Below, one piece after another: positions 27,111-36,072 of a stretch of DNA of 64,000 bases (within the stretch, counting starts at the first letter, position 1; every line of letters starts with the position of its first letter). The notes below the pieces were generated by a model. It was not told where the DNA came from. It worked only from the letters and a program-made list of their open reading frames with translations, and ran no database searches. The translations under genes and the position numbers were made by a program. The stretch is taken from contig NZ_LN898221.1 of assembly GCF_001457815.1 (NCBI RefSeq), forward strand, positions 355,917-419,916, in the 5' to 3' direction. This DNA comes from Vitreoscilla massiliensis (lineage in GTDB: Bacteria; Pseudomonadota; Gammaproteobacteria; Burkholderiales; Neisseriaceae).

Positions 27111-27334
27111 GCTGTGTGTATTGATCAAACTGTGCCTTCATCAAATTGCACTGCCATTCCCTACTCATAACTGAGATGTCGCCAGCCACACTGTTCAAGT
27201 CGAAAGCTTCCCACTAAAATACGCGCCGATTGCCAGCCTGCACGGGTTTCATGCCGCAGCACAGTCAGGCAAATACGCGTTTTAAACCCACCATAGTCGC
27301 TCTTTGCGCGCCTATGACAACACACAGACAGACC

Positions 27335-28240
27335 ATGATGAAACCACACAACATATTATTCAGCGCCGTGCTCGCACTGTGCTTACCTGCAAGCCACGCC
27401 GCCTTGCACCCAGACCAAGCCTTAATCGCCGCCCCACCGATGAGTTTGTTTCAAGGCTGGAACGCGCCAATTGAACCGTTTGAAATTTACCCACAGGTGT
27501 ATTACGTGGGCACCGACAATTTAAGCTCGATTTTGTTCGATACCGGCAAAGGCTTGGTGCTCATCGACAGCGGCATAGATGCCTCAGCGCCGCAAATCAA
27601 GGCCAATATCGCCAAACTCGGTTTTGAAATCAGCGAGGTGAAATACCTGCTCAACAGCCATGCGCGCTTAGACCAAGCCGGCGGTTTTGCCCAACTCAAA
27701 GCATGGAGCGGCGCGAAACTGGTGGCCAGCGCCGCCAATGCCGAAATGTTGGCCAACGGTGCGGCCGAAGACTTTGCCTTGGGAGACCAATTGCGCTTTC
27801 CACCGGTACAGGCCGACATCATCGTCGGCGATGGCGATGCAATCCGTTTGGGCAAGCTGCGTTTTACCGCCCACCTCACCCCCGGTCATCTGCCCGGCGC
27901 CACCTCATGGAGTACCGAAGTCGGCAGTCTGTGGCACAAACAAAAAGTGGTGTATGCCGACAGTTTGTTCACCGGCGGTTATTCGCTGTTAAACAACAAA
28001 AACTACCCGAACATCGTCAGCGACATGCGCCACACCTTTGCCACTTTAAATGGCTTACAGGCCGATATCTTCTTGGCCAACAAAGCCGACCGCTTTCAAA
28101 TGAAGGCCAAATTGGCCAAACTCAAAGCCGGTGACAAACACGCCTTCATAGACAGAACGGGCTTGCAAACCTATGTCGCCGCCGGTCAACGCGATTTTGA
28201 GCAGCAATTGTCACAGCAGCTGCACCCTTCTCACCCTTAA
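27335..28240 (+). CDS. subclass B3-like metallo-beta-lactamase-fold protein with altered zinc site (RQK pattern)
   Basis: From the ATG at 27335 this is 301 residues with a signal peptide (ILFSAVLALCLPASHA), so it is periplasmic. The fold matches B3 enzymes: YYVGTDNLSSILFDTGKGLVLIDSG, the metal motif region, TPGHLPGATSWS and DIFLANKADRF. The usual HxHxDH reads HARLDQ (H109, R111, D113, Q114), H185 is kept, and the last zinc His is replaced by K250. In standard B3 numbering this is H118R, H121Q and H263K. Such B3-RQK variants have been described as weak or unusual-metal beta-lactamases. It may alternatively be a non-lactamase hydrolase. Confidence 0.8.
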   Translation: MMKPHNILFSAVLALCLPASHAALHPDQALIAAPPMSLFQGWNAPIEPFEIYPQVYYVGTDNLSSILFDTGKGLVLIDSGIDASAPQIKANIAKLGFEISEVKYLLNSHARLDQAGGFAQLKAWSGAKLVASAANAEMLANGAAEDFALGDQLRFPPVQADIIVGDGDAIRLGKLRFTAHLTPGHLPGATSWSTEVGSLWHKQKVVYADSLFTGGYSLLNNKNYPNIVSDMRHTFATLNGLQADIFLANKADRFQMKAKLAKLKAGDKHAFIDRTGLQTYVAAGQRDFEQQLSQQLHPSHP

Positions 28241-28754
28241 ACACATTTGGCAGCCACCGCACCATTGCAGTGGCTGCTGCACTTCAATTAATACGCCACT
28301 GCCTACCTGCCCTCAAATCGCCGTACTTGGATGCATGGCGTCCTTCTCAACCGCCACAGCATGCCCCGCTTTTATGGTGACTTCCATCAGCTGTGCCGGT
28401 TGTCCGCATTGCCCTTAAACCTCCCAGTTGCCATACCGTTCTCATGCTCCCGATGCGACTTAAGCCCAAGCACGGCTGAATGGAGTTAAGCGTGCGCAAT
28501 AGCGCACAGCCAGATAAAACGTTTGTGTCAAATTTCGGCTTTTTTTGTCAGTTAAACCCATAAAGCATGGGTTATTTGAATGTAAATTGACTGAACATAC
28601 GAAATCATCTTGAAAATTGCCCGAAAATTAACCAATTTCTATGCAGTTTTCACCGAAATTAAACAGCGCTTTTTTGTGATTTTGACAAGACATGCTAGAT
28701 TCAAATCGTTACACAAAATCCAAATATCATAATTACTGTAACAAGGAGAAACCT
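28241..28754. other. 514-base gap upstream of the symporter gene
   Basis: No convincing gene is present. There are two small hairpins, TGCGC/GCGCA near 28490 and AACCCAT/ATGGGTT near 28555, and an isolated TTGACA at 28682-28687 without a good -10 at the normal distance. The region is AT-rich from about 28500 and probably holds the symporter promoter. I looked for a glycine riboswitch and saw none. Confidence 0.5.
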
Positions 28755-30104
28755 ATGGAGAGCTTGAAAAACCTGTTTGACACCTTAGGCGGCTGGGTTT
28801 GGGGTCCGTATATGCTGGTTTTATTGGTCGGTACGGGCGTGTATTTGACCATCCGTTTGATGGGCATACAGTTCACATTATTGCCGTTTGCATTGAAGCA
28901 AGCCTTCACCCCGCAAAAGAAAGGCGACGGCGATACCCAAGAAGGCGATATTTCCCACTTTGGCGCATTGATGACGGCACTGTCTGCCACCATAGGCACC
29001 GGTAACATTGCCGGCGTGGCCACGGCGGTGGTGGTTGGCGGACCCGGTGCGGTGTTTTGGATGTGGATCACCGCCATTTTTGGTATGGCCACCAAATACG
29101 GTGAAGGCGTGTTGGCGGTAAAATACCGGGTGCAAAACAGCAAAGGCGAAATGTCTGGCGGCCCGATGTATTACATAGAACGTGGCATGAAGCAAAAATG
29201 GTTGGCAATCTTGTTCGCAGGTTTTGCCACCATTGCCTCGTTTGGCATCGGCAGCTCGGTGCAATCTAACTCGGTTGCCCAATCGATTCATGCCTCTTTT
29301 GGCATCGAGGGCTGGATTACCGGTGTGGTCTTGACCGCGTTCACCGCCGTGGTGATTTTGGGGGGCATTAAAAGCATCTCCAAAGTGTCGTCTGTCATCG
29401 TGCCTTTTATGGCGGTATTTTATGTACTGGGCGGCCTCATCATCATCTTGTTGAATTTGGATGCCTTATTCCCTGCCTTACAATTGATTTTCTCGGATGC
29501 CTTCACCGGCAATGCAGTGGCAGGCGGTGCCTTGGGCACAGTCATCCGCTACGGCGTGGCCCGTGGGGTGTTTTCCAATGAAGCGGGGATGGGTTCGGCG
29601 CCAATTGCGGCAGCCGCGGCCAAAACCGATCATCCAGTGCGTCAAGCCTTGGTGTCGATGACTGGTACCTTCTTAGACACCATCGTGGTGTGCAGCATTA
29701 CCGGCATCGTGTTGGTGATGGGCAATATGTACATGGACGGTGAAACCGGTGCGGCTTTGACCACCCACACGTTTAACAAATTGCTGCCTGGCCCAGGTGG
29801 CTGGATCGTCACTTTTGGCTTGATTTTCTTCGCCTATTCTACCATTTTGGGTTGGTGTTATTATGGCGAAAAATGTGCCACCTACCTGTTTGGCGACAAA
29901 AGCATCACCGCCTACCGCGTGATTTATGTGGCAACGGTGATGTTAGGCACCGTCGCCAGTCTGGATTTGGTATGGGCAGCAGCGGACACCTTCAACGGTT
30001 TGATGGCCATTCCTAACCTGATTGCATTATTGGCCTTGTTGGGTGTCATCATCAAAGAAACCAAAGACTTTAAAGCCAAACGCCAAAGTGGCGAATTGCC
30101 TTAA
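28755..30104 (+). CDS. sodium:alanine/glycine symporter, AGCS family
   Basis: This 449-residue inner-membrane protein has about eleven transmembrane segments and imports alanine or glycine with Na+. AGCS signatures include GDISHFGALMTALSATIGTGN, split here by its hydrophobic context, then KYGEGVLAVKYR, GGPMYYIERGM and NEAGMGSAPIAAAAA. The start at 28755 follows AAGGAG; the longer frame upstream lacks a ribosome site. It is convergent with ubiE, sharing a terminator. Confidence 0.92.
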   Translation: MESLKNLFDTLGGWVWGPYMLVLLVGTGVYLTIRLMGIQFTLLPFALKQAFTPQKKGDGDTQEGDISHFGALMTALSATIGTGNIAGVATAVVVGGPGAVFWMWITAIFGMATKYGEGVLAVKYRVQNSKGEMSGGPMYYIERGMKQKWLAILFAGFATIASFGIGSSVQSNSVAQSIHASFGIEGWITGVVLTAFTAVVILGGIKSISKVSSVIVPFMAVFYVLGGLIIILLNLDALFPALQLIFSDAFTGNAVAGGALGTVIRYGVARGVFSNEAGMGSAPIAAAAAKTDHPVRQALVSMTGTFLDTIVVCSITGIVLVMGNMYMDGETGAALTTHTFNKLLPGPGGWIVTFGLIFFAYSTILGWCYYGEKCATYLFGDKSITAYRVIYVATVMLGTVASLDLVWAAADTFNGLMAIPNLIALLALLGVIIKETKDFKAKRQSGELP

Positions 30105-30148
30105 ACCACACGGCAATTCAACCACAATATCTTAAATGCAATGATGTT

Positions 30149-30196
30149 CTTAAAGCGGCCTGTAAACCTGATGATTTGGGTTTACAGGCCGCTTAA
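30149..30196. repeat. inverted pair of uptake-like repeat
   Basis: CTTAAAGCGGCCTGTAAACC faces GGTTTACAGGCCGCTTAAG around a ten-base loop, a nearly perfect 19-bp stem after the symporter gene. Confidence 0.82.
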
Positions 30197-30261
30197 GCAT
30201 TGATACTGCTAATCTATATGCAACATCACCCCACACACCGCGCTATCCAAACGCCCATAAA

Positions 30262-30293
30262 AAAACCGCCCTTGCCTCAACAAGAGCGGTTTT
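30262..30293. terminator. bidirectional terminator between symporter gene and ubiE
   Basis: AAAACCGCCCTTG and CAAGAGCGGTTTT form a stem with one mismatch. The A run on the left and T run on the right let it work for both convergent genes. Confidence 0.82.
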
Positions 30294-30311
30294 GCGCTTT
30301 TCAGCCTCAAC

Positions 30312-31049
30312 TTACAGCTTGGTGCCTTTGTGCAAGGCCACCACGCCGGCTGTCAAATTGTGGTAGTCCACCAAGTCGAAACCCGCGTCGTACATCATTT
30401 GTTGCAAGGTTTCTTGGTCGGGGTGCATGCGGATGGATTCGGCCAAATATTGGTAAGAATCGGCATCTTTGGCGATGACTTTACCGAAAGTCGGCAAGAA
30501 TTTGAACGAGTAAAAATCGTAGACCGGTGCCAACGGTTTGGCCACTTTGGAGAACTCCAATACCAACAATTGGCCACCCGGTTTTAACACGCGGTACATT
30601 TCTTTCAAGGCTTGGTCTTTGTGGGTCATGTTTCTGAGGCCAAACGCCACCGATACCAAGTTGAAGTAATTGTCTGGGAAAGGCAATTTTTCGGCATCGC
30701 ACAAAGCCACCGGCAACACCGTGCCTTCGTTCAACAAGCGGTCGCGGCCAACGGTCAACATCGAAGAATTGATGTCGGTGAGCCACACTTCGCCTTTGTC
30801 GCCAACGCGCTTTTTCCAACCGCGTGACAAATCGCCCGTACCGCCGGCGATGTCCAATACTTTTTCACCTTTGTGCAAACGCGCGGTATTGATGGTGAAA
30901 TGTTTCCAAACACGGTGCAGGCCGCCCGACATCACGTCGTTCATGATGTCGTATTTCCCCGCAACCGAATGAAATACCTCCGCCACTTTGCCGGCTTTTT
31001 CTGTTTCGTCTACGGTTTTGAATCCGAAATGGGTTTGTTTGTCTGTCAT
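30312..31049 (-). CDS. ubiE: ubiquinone/menaquinone biosynthesis C-methyltransferase
   Basis: This 245-residue SAM-dependent methyltransferase adds the C-methyl group to the quinone ring. FGFKTVDETEKAGKVAEVFH at the N-terminus and VLDIAGGTGDLS (SAM motif I) are typical. CDAEKLPFPDNYFNLVSVAFG and GGQLLVLEFSKVAKP are UbiE signatures. The standard length is kept. A DUF971 gene lies just upstream on the same strand, a common pairing. Confidence 0.96.
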   Translation of the reverse strand: MTDKQTHFGFKTVDETEKAGKVAEVFHSVAGKYDIMNDVMSGGLHRVWKHFTINTARLHKGEKVLDIAGGTGDLSRGWKKRVGDKGEVWLTDINSSMLTVGRDRLLNEGTVLPVALCDAEKLPFPDNYFNLVSVAFGLRNMTHKDQALKEMYRVLKPGGQLLVLEFSKVAKPLAPVYDFYSFKFLPTFGKVIAKDADSYQYLAESIRMHPDQETLQQMMYDAGFDLVDYHNLTAGVVALHKGTKL

Positions 31050-31104
31050 GTTTTTGCTTCTTCCAATGCGGCCTGAAAGCCTGATTGTAACCTACTCAGA
31101 GGCA

Positions 31105-31458
31105 TTATGCGTCACGAGATGCGCCGGCTGCGGTCAATCTTTGCAAATATTGCTGCCATTTATCGGCTTCGGTTTGCGCCAATTCATGTAAATACGCCCA
31201 ATCGTACAAACCCGAATCGTGGCCATCGCTGAACACCAGTTTCAAGGCGTAATTGCCGACGGCTTCGACGCCGATGATGCGCACGGCGCGTTTGCCCACT
31301 TGCAACACTTCTTGGCCCACACCGTGGCCGCGCACTTCGGCGCTGGGCGAGTATACGCGCAAGTATTCGGCATTTAAGGAAAACTGCGCTTGTTCATAAT
31401 CCAAATGCAACACGGTTTTGGATTTGTCCAAACGGATGGCTACGGGAATTTGCGTCAT
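31105..31458 (-). CDS. DUF971 (GBBH-like N-terminal) domain protein
   Basis: This 117-residue protein has the DUF971 pattern: LHLDYEQAQFSLNAEYLRVYSPSAEVRG is the first half, and VGNYALKLVFSDGHDSGLYDW the conserved centre ending in YLHEL. DUF971 resembles the N-terminal domain of gamma-butyrobetaine hydroxylase and also occurs next to Fe-S scaffold domains, but its role alone is unknown. The ATG at 31458 is better placed after AAAGG than the one at 31464. It stands between queA and ubiE on the same strand. Confidence 0.85.
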   Translation of the reverse strand: MTQIPVAIRLDKSKTVLHLDYEQAQFSLNAEYLRVYSPSAEVRGHGVGQEVLQVGKRAVRIIGVEAVGNYALKLVFSDGHDSGLYDWAYLHELAQTEADKWQQYLQRLTAAGASRDA

Positions 31459-31481
31459 GCTCATGCCTTTAAGAAATTAAC

Positions 31482-32504
31482 TTATGCTTTGCGCGTTAAC
31501 ACCATCGCATCGCCATAGCTGAAGAAGCGGTATTGGTGCGCAATCGCGTGTTGGTACAAAGCCATGATTTCATCATAGCCGTGAAACGCCGACACCAACA
31601 TCATCAATGTCGATTTGGGCAAATGGAAATTGGTAATCAAGCGGTCTATCACCTTGAATTCAAAACCGGGGGTAATGAAGATGTCGGTATCACCTGAGCC
31701 GGCCTGTAATTCACCTGACAATGCCGCAGACTCCAAGGCGCGCATGCTGGTGGTGCCCACGCCCCACACTTTTTTACCAGCCGCATGGGCGGTATTGATG
31801 GCATCGACCACGCTTTGTGCCACCCAAAAACGCTCAGAATGCATGTGGTGGTCTGCGATATTGTCGACGCGCACCGGCTGAAACGTGCCCGCACCGACGT
31901 GTAAAGTCACATAATGGATGCTCACGCCCTTGTCTTGCAAGGCTTGCATCAATTCAGGCGTAAAGTGCAAACCGGCAGTCGGTGCGGCCACGGCGCCGTC
32001 GTGAGCAGCATAGACAGTTTGGTAACGCTCATCGTCGTCGGCATCATCGGCGCGTTCAATATAAGGTGGCAACGGCATGTGGCCTTGTTCTTCCAATACC
32101 TCCCACACGGTTTTGTCACCGGGGAAATCGAGCACAAACAGCTCGCCTTTGCGCTCGCGCATGATGGCTTGCTCGTCGCCAAACAACAATACCGCATTTT
32201 GTTTCGGTGATTTGGAAGAACGGATGTGTGCCCACACTTCGTGGTCGTTGATGACGCGCTCAACCAATACCTCAATTTTGCCGCCACTTTGTTTTTGACC
32301 AAACAAACGTGCTTTGATGACTTTGGTGTCATTCATCACCAACACGTCACCGGCCTCAAAAAATTGACTTATGTCAGCAAAATGCAAATCTTGTAATGCC
32401 TGTTGTTGCCACGCTGCCAAGAGGCGGCTGCTGCCACGAACCTCGGGAGGATGCTGTGCTATCAGGCTTTCTGGGAGTTCAAAATCAAAATCATTAATGT
32501 GCAT
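31482..32504 (-). CDS. queA: S-adenosylmethionine:tRNA ribosyltransferase-isomerase
   Basis: This 340-residue enzyme transfers the ribosyl part of SAM to preQ1 in tRNA, the next-to-last step of queuosine synthesis. FDFELPESLIAQHPPEVRG opens the protein. Further motifs are VLVMNDTKVIKARLFG, the long block TAGLHFTPELMQAL then HVGAGTFQPV, and NFHLPKSTLMMLVSAF near the end. The ATG at 32504 is preferred over an upstream GTG. The divergent aroQ lies 246 bases away. Confidence 0.95.
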   Translation of the reverse strand: MHINDFDFELPESLIAQHPPEVRGSSRLLAAWQQQALQDLHFADISQFFEAGDVLVMNDTKVIKARLFGQKQSGGKIEVLVERVINDHEVWAHIRSSKSPKQNAVLLFGDEQAIMRERKGELFVLDFPGDKTVWEVLEEQGHMPLPPYIERADDADDDERYQTVYAAHDGAVAAPTAGLHFTPELMQALQDKGVSIHYVTLHVGAGTFQPVRVDNIADHHMHSERFWVAQSVVDAINTAHAAGKKVWGVGTTSMRALESAALSGELQAGSGDTDIFITPGFEFKVIDRLITNFHLPKSTLMMLVSAFHGYDEIMALYQHAIAHQYRFFSYGDAMVLTRKA

Positions 32505-32557
32505 GGTCACTGCTTTAAAACAACAAAGGGCGCATTATACGCTTTTGCAGCCAAAAT

Positions 32558-32569
32558 AGCGGCCTGTAA
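32558..32569 (+). repeat. single uptake-like repeat upstream of queA
   Basis: AGCGGCCTGTAA lies alone in the queA-aroQ divergent region. Confidence 0.72.
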
Positions 32570-32749
32570 AACTGTAGCAACACTCGAATAATTCATGGCA
32601 CTGGTGCCGACAAAACAGTACAATGCGCATCTTTATAACCTTGGTGTCTTTACTTCAATCGCACAAAACAGCATTCCTTTTATCTGCAGTACTGGACTGT
32701 TAGCCGAAATTGCGTAAAAATAACGACATTACTATCTCGAAACCAGTGT

Positions 32750-33190
32750 ATGAGCGACTTATTGGTCTTGCACGGCCCTAACCTGAATTTGTTGGGTAGC
32801 CGCGAACCAGAAATCTATGGTGCCACCACCTTGGCAGACATCAATGCCAAATTAACCGACATGGCACACTCAGCCCATCTCAGCATAGACACATTGCAAA
32901 GCAACGCCGAATACGTGTTGCTCGACCGCATCCATGCTGCGCGCTTGGATGGTACGCGCATGATCCTAATCAATCCAGGTGCGTTTACCCACCAAAGCGT
33001 GGCCTTGCGCGATGCGTTAACCGGTGTCGCCATACCTTTCTTAGAAATTCACTTATCCAATGTTCATGCACGCGAACCGTTTCGTCATCACTCGTATTTA
33101 TCCGATGTGGCCAAAGGCGTGATTTGCGGCTTGGGGGTACACAGCTATTACCTCGCCATGCAATACGCCATCACCACATTGAAAGCATAA
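32750..33190 (+). CDS. aroQ: type II 3-dehydroquinate dehydratase
   Basis: This 146-residue enzyme dehydrates 3-dehydroquinate in the shikimate pathway and forms dodecamers. VLHGPNLNLLGSREPEIYG contains the flexible loop with the catalytic Arg and Tyr. INPGAFTHQSVALRDAL and EIHLSNVHAREPFRHHSY carry the active-site Asn and His. It starts a cluster with accB, accC and prmA, as in many proteobacteria. Confidence 0.96.
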   Translation: MSDLLVLHGPNLNLLGSREPEIYGATTLADINAKLTDMAHSAHLSIDTLQSNAEYVLLDRIHAARLDGTRMILINPGAFTHQSVALRDALTGVAIPFLEIHLSNVHAREPFRHHSYLSDVAKGVICGLGVHSYYLAMQYAITTLKA

Positions 33191-33203
33191 AAAGGAACCT
33201 TCC

Positions 33204-33662
33204 ATGGATTTACGTAAACTTAAAAAATTAATCGACTTGGTTGAAGAATCAGGTATTGCTGAAATCGAAGTAACCGAAGGCGAAGACAAAGTGCGCGTTA
33301 CCCGCACTTATGCTGCCCCTGCCGCTACTTATGCAGCGCCTGCTCCTGCTTATGCTGCTCCTGCTGCCGCCGCCCCTGTTGCGGCCGTGGCCACTGCTGA
33401 AGCAGCAGCCGCTCCGGTGGTGTCTGCTGCCAATGCCTTGAAATCGCCTATGGTAGGTACTTTCTATCGCTCAGCCAGCCCGACTTCAGCAGCTTTCGTT
33501 GAAGAAGGTCAAACCGTTAAAGTGGGCGACACCTTGTGCATCATCGAAGCGATGAAATTGATGAATGAAATCGAAGCCGACCGTGCGGGTGTGGTGAAAA
33601 AAATCTTGATTACAGATGGTCAGCCAGTTGAATACGGCGAGCCGCTGTTCATCATCGAGTAA
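33204..33662 (+). CDS. accB: biotin carboxyl carrier protein of acetyl-CoA carboxylase
   Basis: This 152-residue protein carries biotin for the first step of fatty-acid synthesis. The biotin lysine is K118 in IIEAMKLMNEIEAD. The N-terminus (MDLRKLKKLIDLVEESGIAE) is typical, and an Ala/Pro-rich hinge joins the two domains. It lies 13 bases after aroQ with a good AAGGAA ribosome site. Confidence 0.97.
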   Translation: MDLRKLKKLIDLVEESGIAEIEVTEGEDKVRVTRTYAAPAATYAAPAPAYAAPAAAAPVAAVATAEAAAAPVVSAANALKSPMVGTFYRSASPTSAAFVEEGQTVKVGDTLCIIEAMKLMNEIEADRAGVVKKILITDGQPVEYGEPLFIIE

Positions 33663-33721
33663 TATTCCCCACATTCTTTACAGGACGCCTTAGGGCGTCT
33701 CTACATTCAAGGCCTAAGACC

Positions 33722-35086
33722 ATGTTCAAAAAAATTCTGATCGCCAATCGCGGTGAAATTGCGTTACGCGTATTGCGTGCCTGCCGTGAATTGGGCATAG
33801 AAACCGTGGCTGTGCATTCCGAAGCCGACCGTGAAGCCATTTACGTCAAAATGGCAGATGAATCTGTGTGCATCGGCCCTGCCCAATCTGCACAAAGCTA
33901 TTTAAACATTCCTGCCATCATCGCCGCTGCCGAAGTCACTGGCGCCGAAGCCATCCACCCCGGTTACGGCTTCTTGTCTGAAAACGCCGATTTCGCCGAC
34001 CGTGTTGAGCAATCTGGTTTTGTCTTCATCGGCCCGCGTGGCGACACCATCCGTACCATGGGTGACAAAGTGGCCGCCAAAGACGCGATGAAAGCCGCAG
34101 GCGTACCGTGCGTACCCGGTTCAGACGGCGCTTTGCCAGACGACCCCGCACAAATGATTAAAATCGGCCGCGAAGTCGGTTACCCTGTCATCATCAAAGC
34201 CGCAGGCGGCGGTGGTGGTCGTGGCATGCGCGTGGTTGAACGCGAAGAAGACTTGATTTTGTCGGTGGAAATGACCAAAACCGAAGCCGGTTCTGCCTTT
34301 GGCAACTCTACCGTGTACATGGAACGCTATTTGCAAAAACCGCGTCACGTCGAAGTGCAAGTCTTGGCCGATGAACACGGCAATGCCATTTACTTGGCTG
34401 AGCGCGATTGCTCTATGCAACGCCGCCACCAAAAAGTCATCGAAGAAGCACCGGCTCCGGGTATTACCGATGCAGAACGCAAAGCCATTGGTGAAGCGTG
34501 TGTTGCGGCCTGTAAACGCATCAATTACCGCGGTGCCGGTACGTTTGAATTCTTGTATGAAAACGGCGAATTCTTCTTTATCGAGATGAACACGCGCGTG
34601 CAAGTGGAACACCCGATTACCGAAATCATCACCGGTGTTGACATCGTACAAGAGCAAATCTATGTGGCCGCTGGTTTGCCATTGAGCTACAAACAAGAAG
34701 ACATCGTCATTCGTGGTCATGCGTTTGAGTGTCGCATCAATGCGGAAGACCCGTTTACCTTTGTGCCTAGCCCAGGTTTGATTCAGACTTACCACGCACC
34801 GGGCGGCCCTGGCATCCGTGTCGATACCCACATTTACGAAGGCTATTCGATTCCGCCATATTACGACAGCATGATAGGCAAAATCATCAGCTCCGGTCAC
34901 GACCGTGACAAAGCGATGGCGCGCATGCGTGTGGCCTTGTCAGAATTGGCAGTTACCGGCATCAAAACCAATACCGAATTGCACCGCGAATTGTTTGCCG
35001 ATCCCGGCTTTATCCAAGGTGGCACCAGCATCCATTACCTCGAACACTGGATGGAAGAACACCACCCTAAAGGCAAGGGAGCGTAA
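33722..35086 (+). CDS. accC: biotin carboxylase subunit of acetyl-CoA carboxylase
   Basis: This 454-residue ATP-grasp enzyme carboxylates biotin on AccB. FKKILIANRGEIALRVLRAC opens the N-domain. The glycine-rich ATP loop reads AAGGGGGRGMRVV. FEFLYENGEFFFIEMNTRVQ and VEHPITEIITGVD are catalytic, and the C-domain signature EDPFTFVPSPG is present. A complete uptake-like repeat lies inside the gene at 34505, read as AACK. Confidence 0.97.
   Translation: MFKKILIANRGEIALRVLRACRELGIETVAVHSEADREAIYVKMADESVCIGPAQSAQSYLNIPAIIAAAEVTGAEAIHPGYGFLSENADFADRVEQSGFVFIGPRGDTIRTMGDKVAAKDAMKAAGVPCVPGSDGALPDDPAQMIKIGREVGYPVIIKAAGGGGGRGMRVVEREEDLILSVEMTKTEAGSAFGNSTVYMERYLQKPRHVEVQVLADEHGNAIYLAERDCSMQRRHQKVIEEAPAPGITDAERKAIGEACVAACKRINYRGAGTFEFLYENGEFFFIEMNTRVQVEHPITEIITGVDIVQEQIYVAAGLPLSYKQEDIVIRGHAFECRINAEDPFTFVPSPGLIQTYHAPGGPGIRVDTHIYEGYSIPPYYDSMIGKIISSGHDRDKAMARMRVALSELAVTGIKTNTELHRELFADPGFIQGGTSIHYLEHWMEEHHPKGKGA
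34505..34517 (+). repeat. uptake-like repeat inside accC
   Basis: GCGGCCTGTAAAC, read in frame as AACK, in the ATP-grasp domain. Confidence 0.7.
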
Positions 35087-35088
35087 GC

Positions 35089-35979
35089 ATGCCGTTTTTG
35101 CAAGTGAACATCGTCGTGCCTTCTAGCCACGCCGAATTGTTATCGGATGAATTGATGGAAGTGGGCGCTTTGTCTACCGCCATTGAAGACGCTTACGCCG
35201 GTACCGACAAAGAGCAACCGATTTTTGATGAGCCGAATGAGCCCAGCGCCGAAATTTGGGAACAAAGCCTCATCATCGCCATGTTCGATGCCGATACCGA
35301 TGTCGATGCAGCAGTGGCGGCTTTGCCCGCCAATATGCGGCCTGTAAAAGAAGCGTATACCATTACCGAAGTGGCCGACCAAGATTGGGTGAAATTGACC
35401 CAATCGCAATTCGACCCGATTCATGTATCGGAACGCTTGTGGATCACGCCAACTTGGCACGAAGCGCCAACCGACGGTTCAATTAACATCGAACTCGACC
35501 CCGGTTTGGCCTTTGGTACTGGCAGCCACCCAACCACCTTCTTGTGTTTGCGTTGGTTAGACGCCAACATGCCACAAGGTGCGACGGTATTGGATTACGG
35601 TTGTGGTTCGGGCATTTTGGCGATTACCGCGGCCAAACTCGGTGCCAGCCATGTGGTCGGTGTCGACATCGACAAGCAAGCCATCCGCGCCAGTCACGAC
35701 AATGCCGCGCAAAACAATGTCAGCATAGACGTGTACTTGCCGGATGCGCAGCCTGAAGGCCAATTTGATGTGGTGGTGGCGAATATCTTGGCCAACCCAC
35801 TGCGCATGTTGGGACAAATGTTGGCAGGACGCGTCAAAAATGGCGGTCAAATTGTGTTATCTGGCATTTTGGCCGAACAAGTTGACGAAATCTCTGCGCT
35901 GTATCAACAATGGTTCGACATGAAACCTGCTACCATCCAAGACGGCTGGGCCTGCTTATTTGGTACTAAACGTGCTTAA
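35089..35979 (+). CDS. prmA: ribosomal protein L11 methyltransferase
   Basis: This 296-residue SAM-dependent enzyme trimethylates ribosomal protein L11. The N-terminal L11-binding domain runs to about residue 95. IELDPGLAFGTGSHPTT and the SAM loop VLDYGCGSGILAI are conserved. VVANILANPLRML is the later motif. It begins two bases after the accC stop, so it is probably coupled. It contains one uptake-like repeat at 35337. Confidence 0.96.
   Translation: MPFLQVNIVVPSSHAELLSDELMEVGALSTAIEDAYAGTDKEQPIFDEPNEPSAEIWEQSLIIAMFDADTDVDAAVAALPANMRPVKEAYTITEVADQDWVKLTQSQFDPIHVSERLWITPTWHEAPTDGSINIELDPGLAFGTGSHPTTFLCLRWLDANMPQGATVLDYGCGSGILAITAAKLGASHVVGVDIDKQAIRASHDNAAQNNVSIDVYLPDAQPEGQFDVVVANILANPLRMLGQMLAGRVKNGGQIVLSGILAEQVDEISALYQQWFDMKPATIQDGWACLFGTKRA
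35337..35347 (+). repeat. uptake-like repeat inside prmA
   Basis: GCGGCCTGTAA, read as part of MRPVKE in the linker after the N-terminal domain. Confidence 0.7.
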
Positions 35980-35995
35980 ATAACTGTTGTCCTGT

Positions 35996-36053
35996 GGTTA
36001 ACCTGTGATAGGCTTATGCTTCGTGCATCAGCACCACACAGGTTAACCTTTTA
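35996..36053 (+). terminator. hairpin after prmA
   Basis: GGTTAACCTGTG at 35996-36007 is mirrored by CACAGGTTAACC at 36037-36048, followed by a T-rich run. The 29-base loop is long. It does not contain the uptake-like repeat. Confidence 0.7.
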
Positions 36054-36072
36054 TTTTGTCATTAGGTGAGTT

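Noticed and set aside
28241..28754. Glycine riboswitch before the AGCS symporter
   Set aside because: The conserved aptamer core sequences are not present; only small unrelated hairpins are seen.
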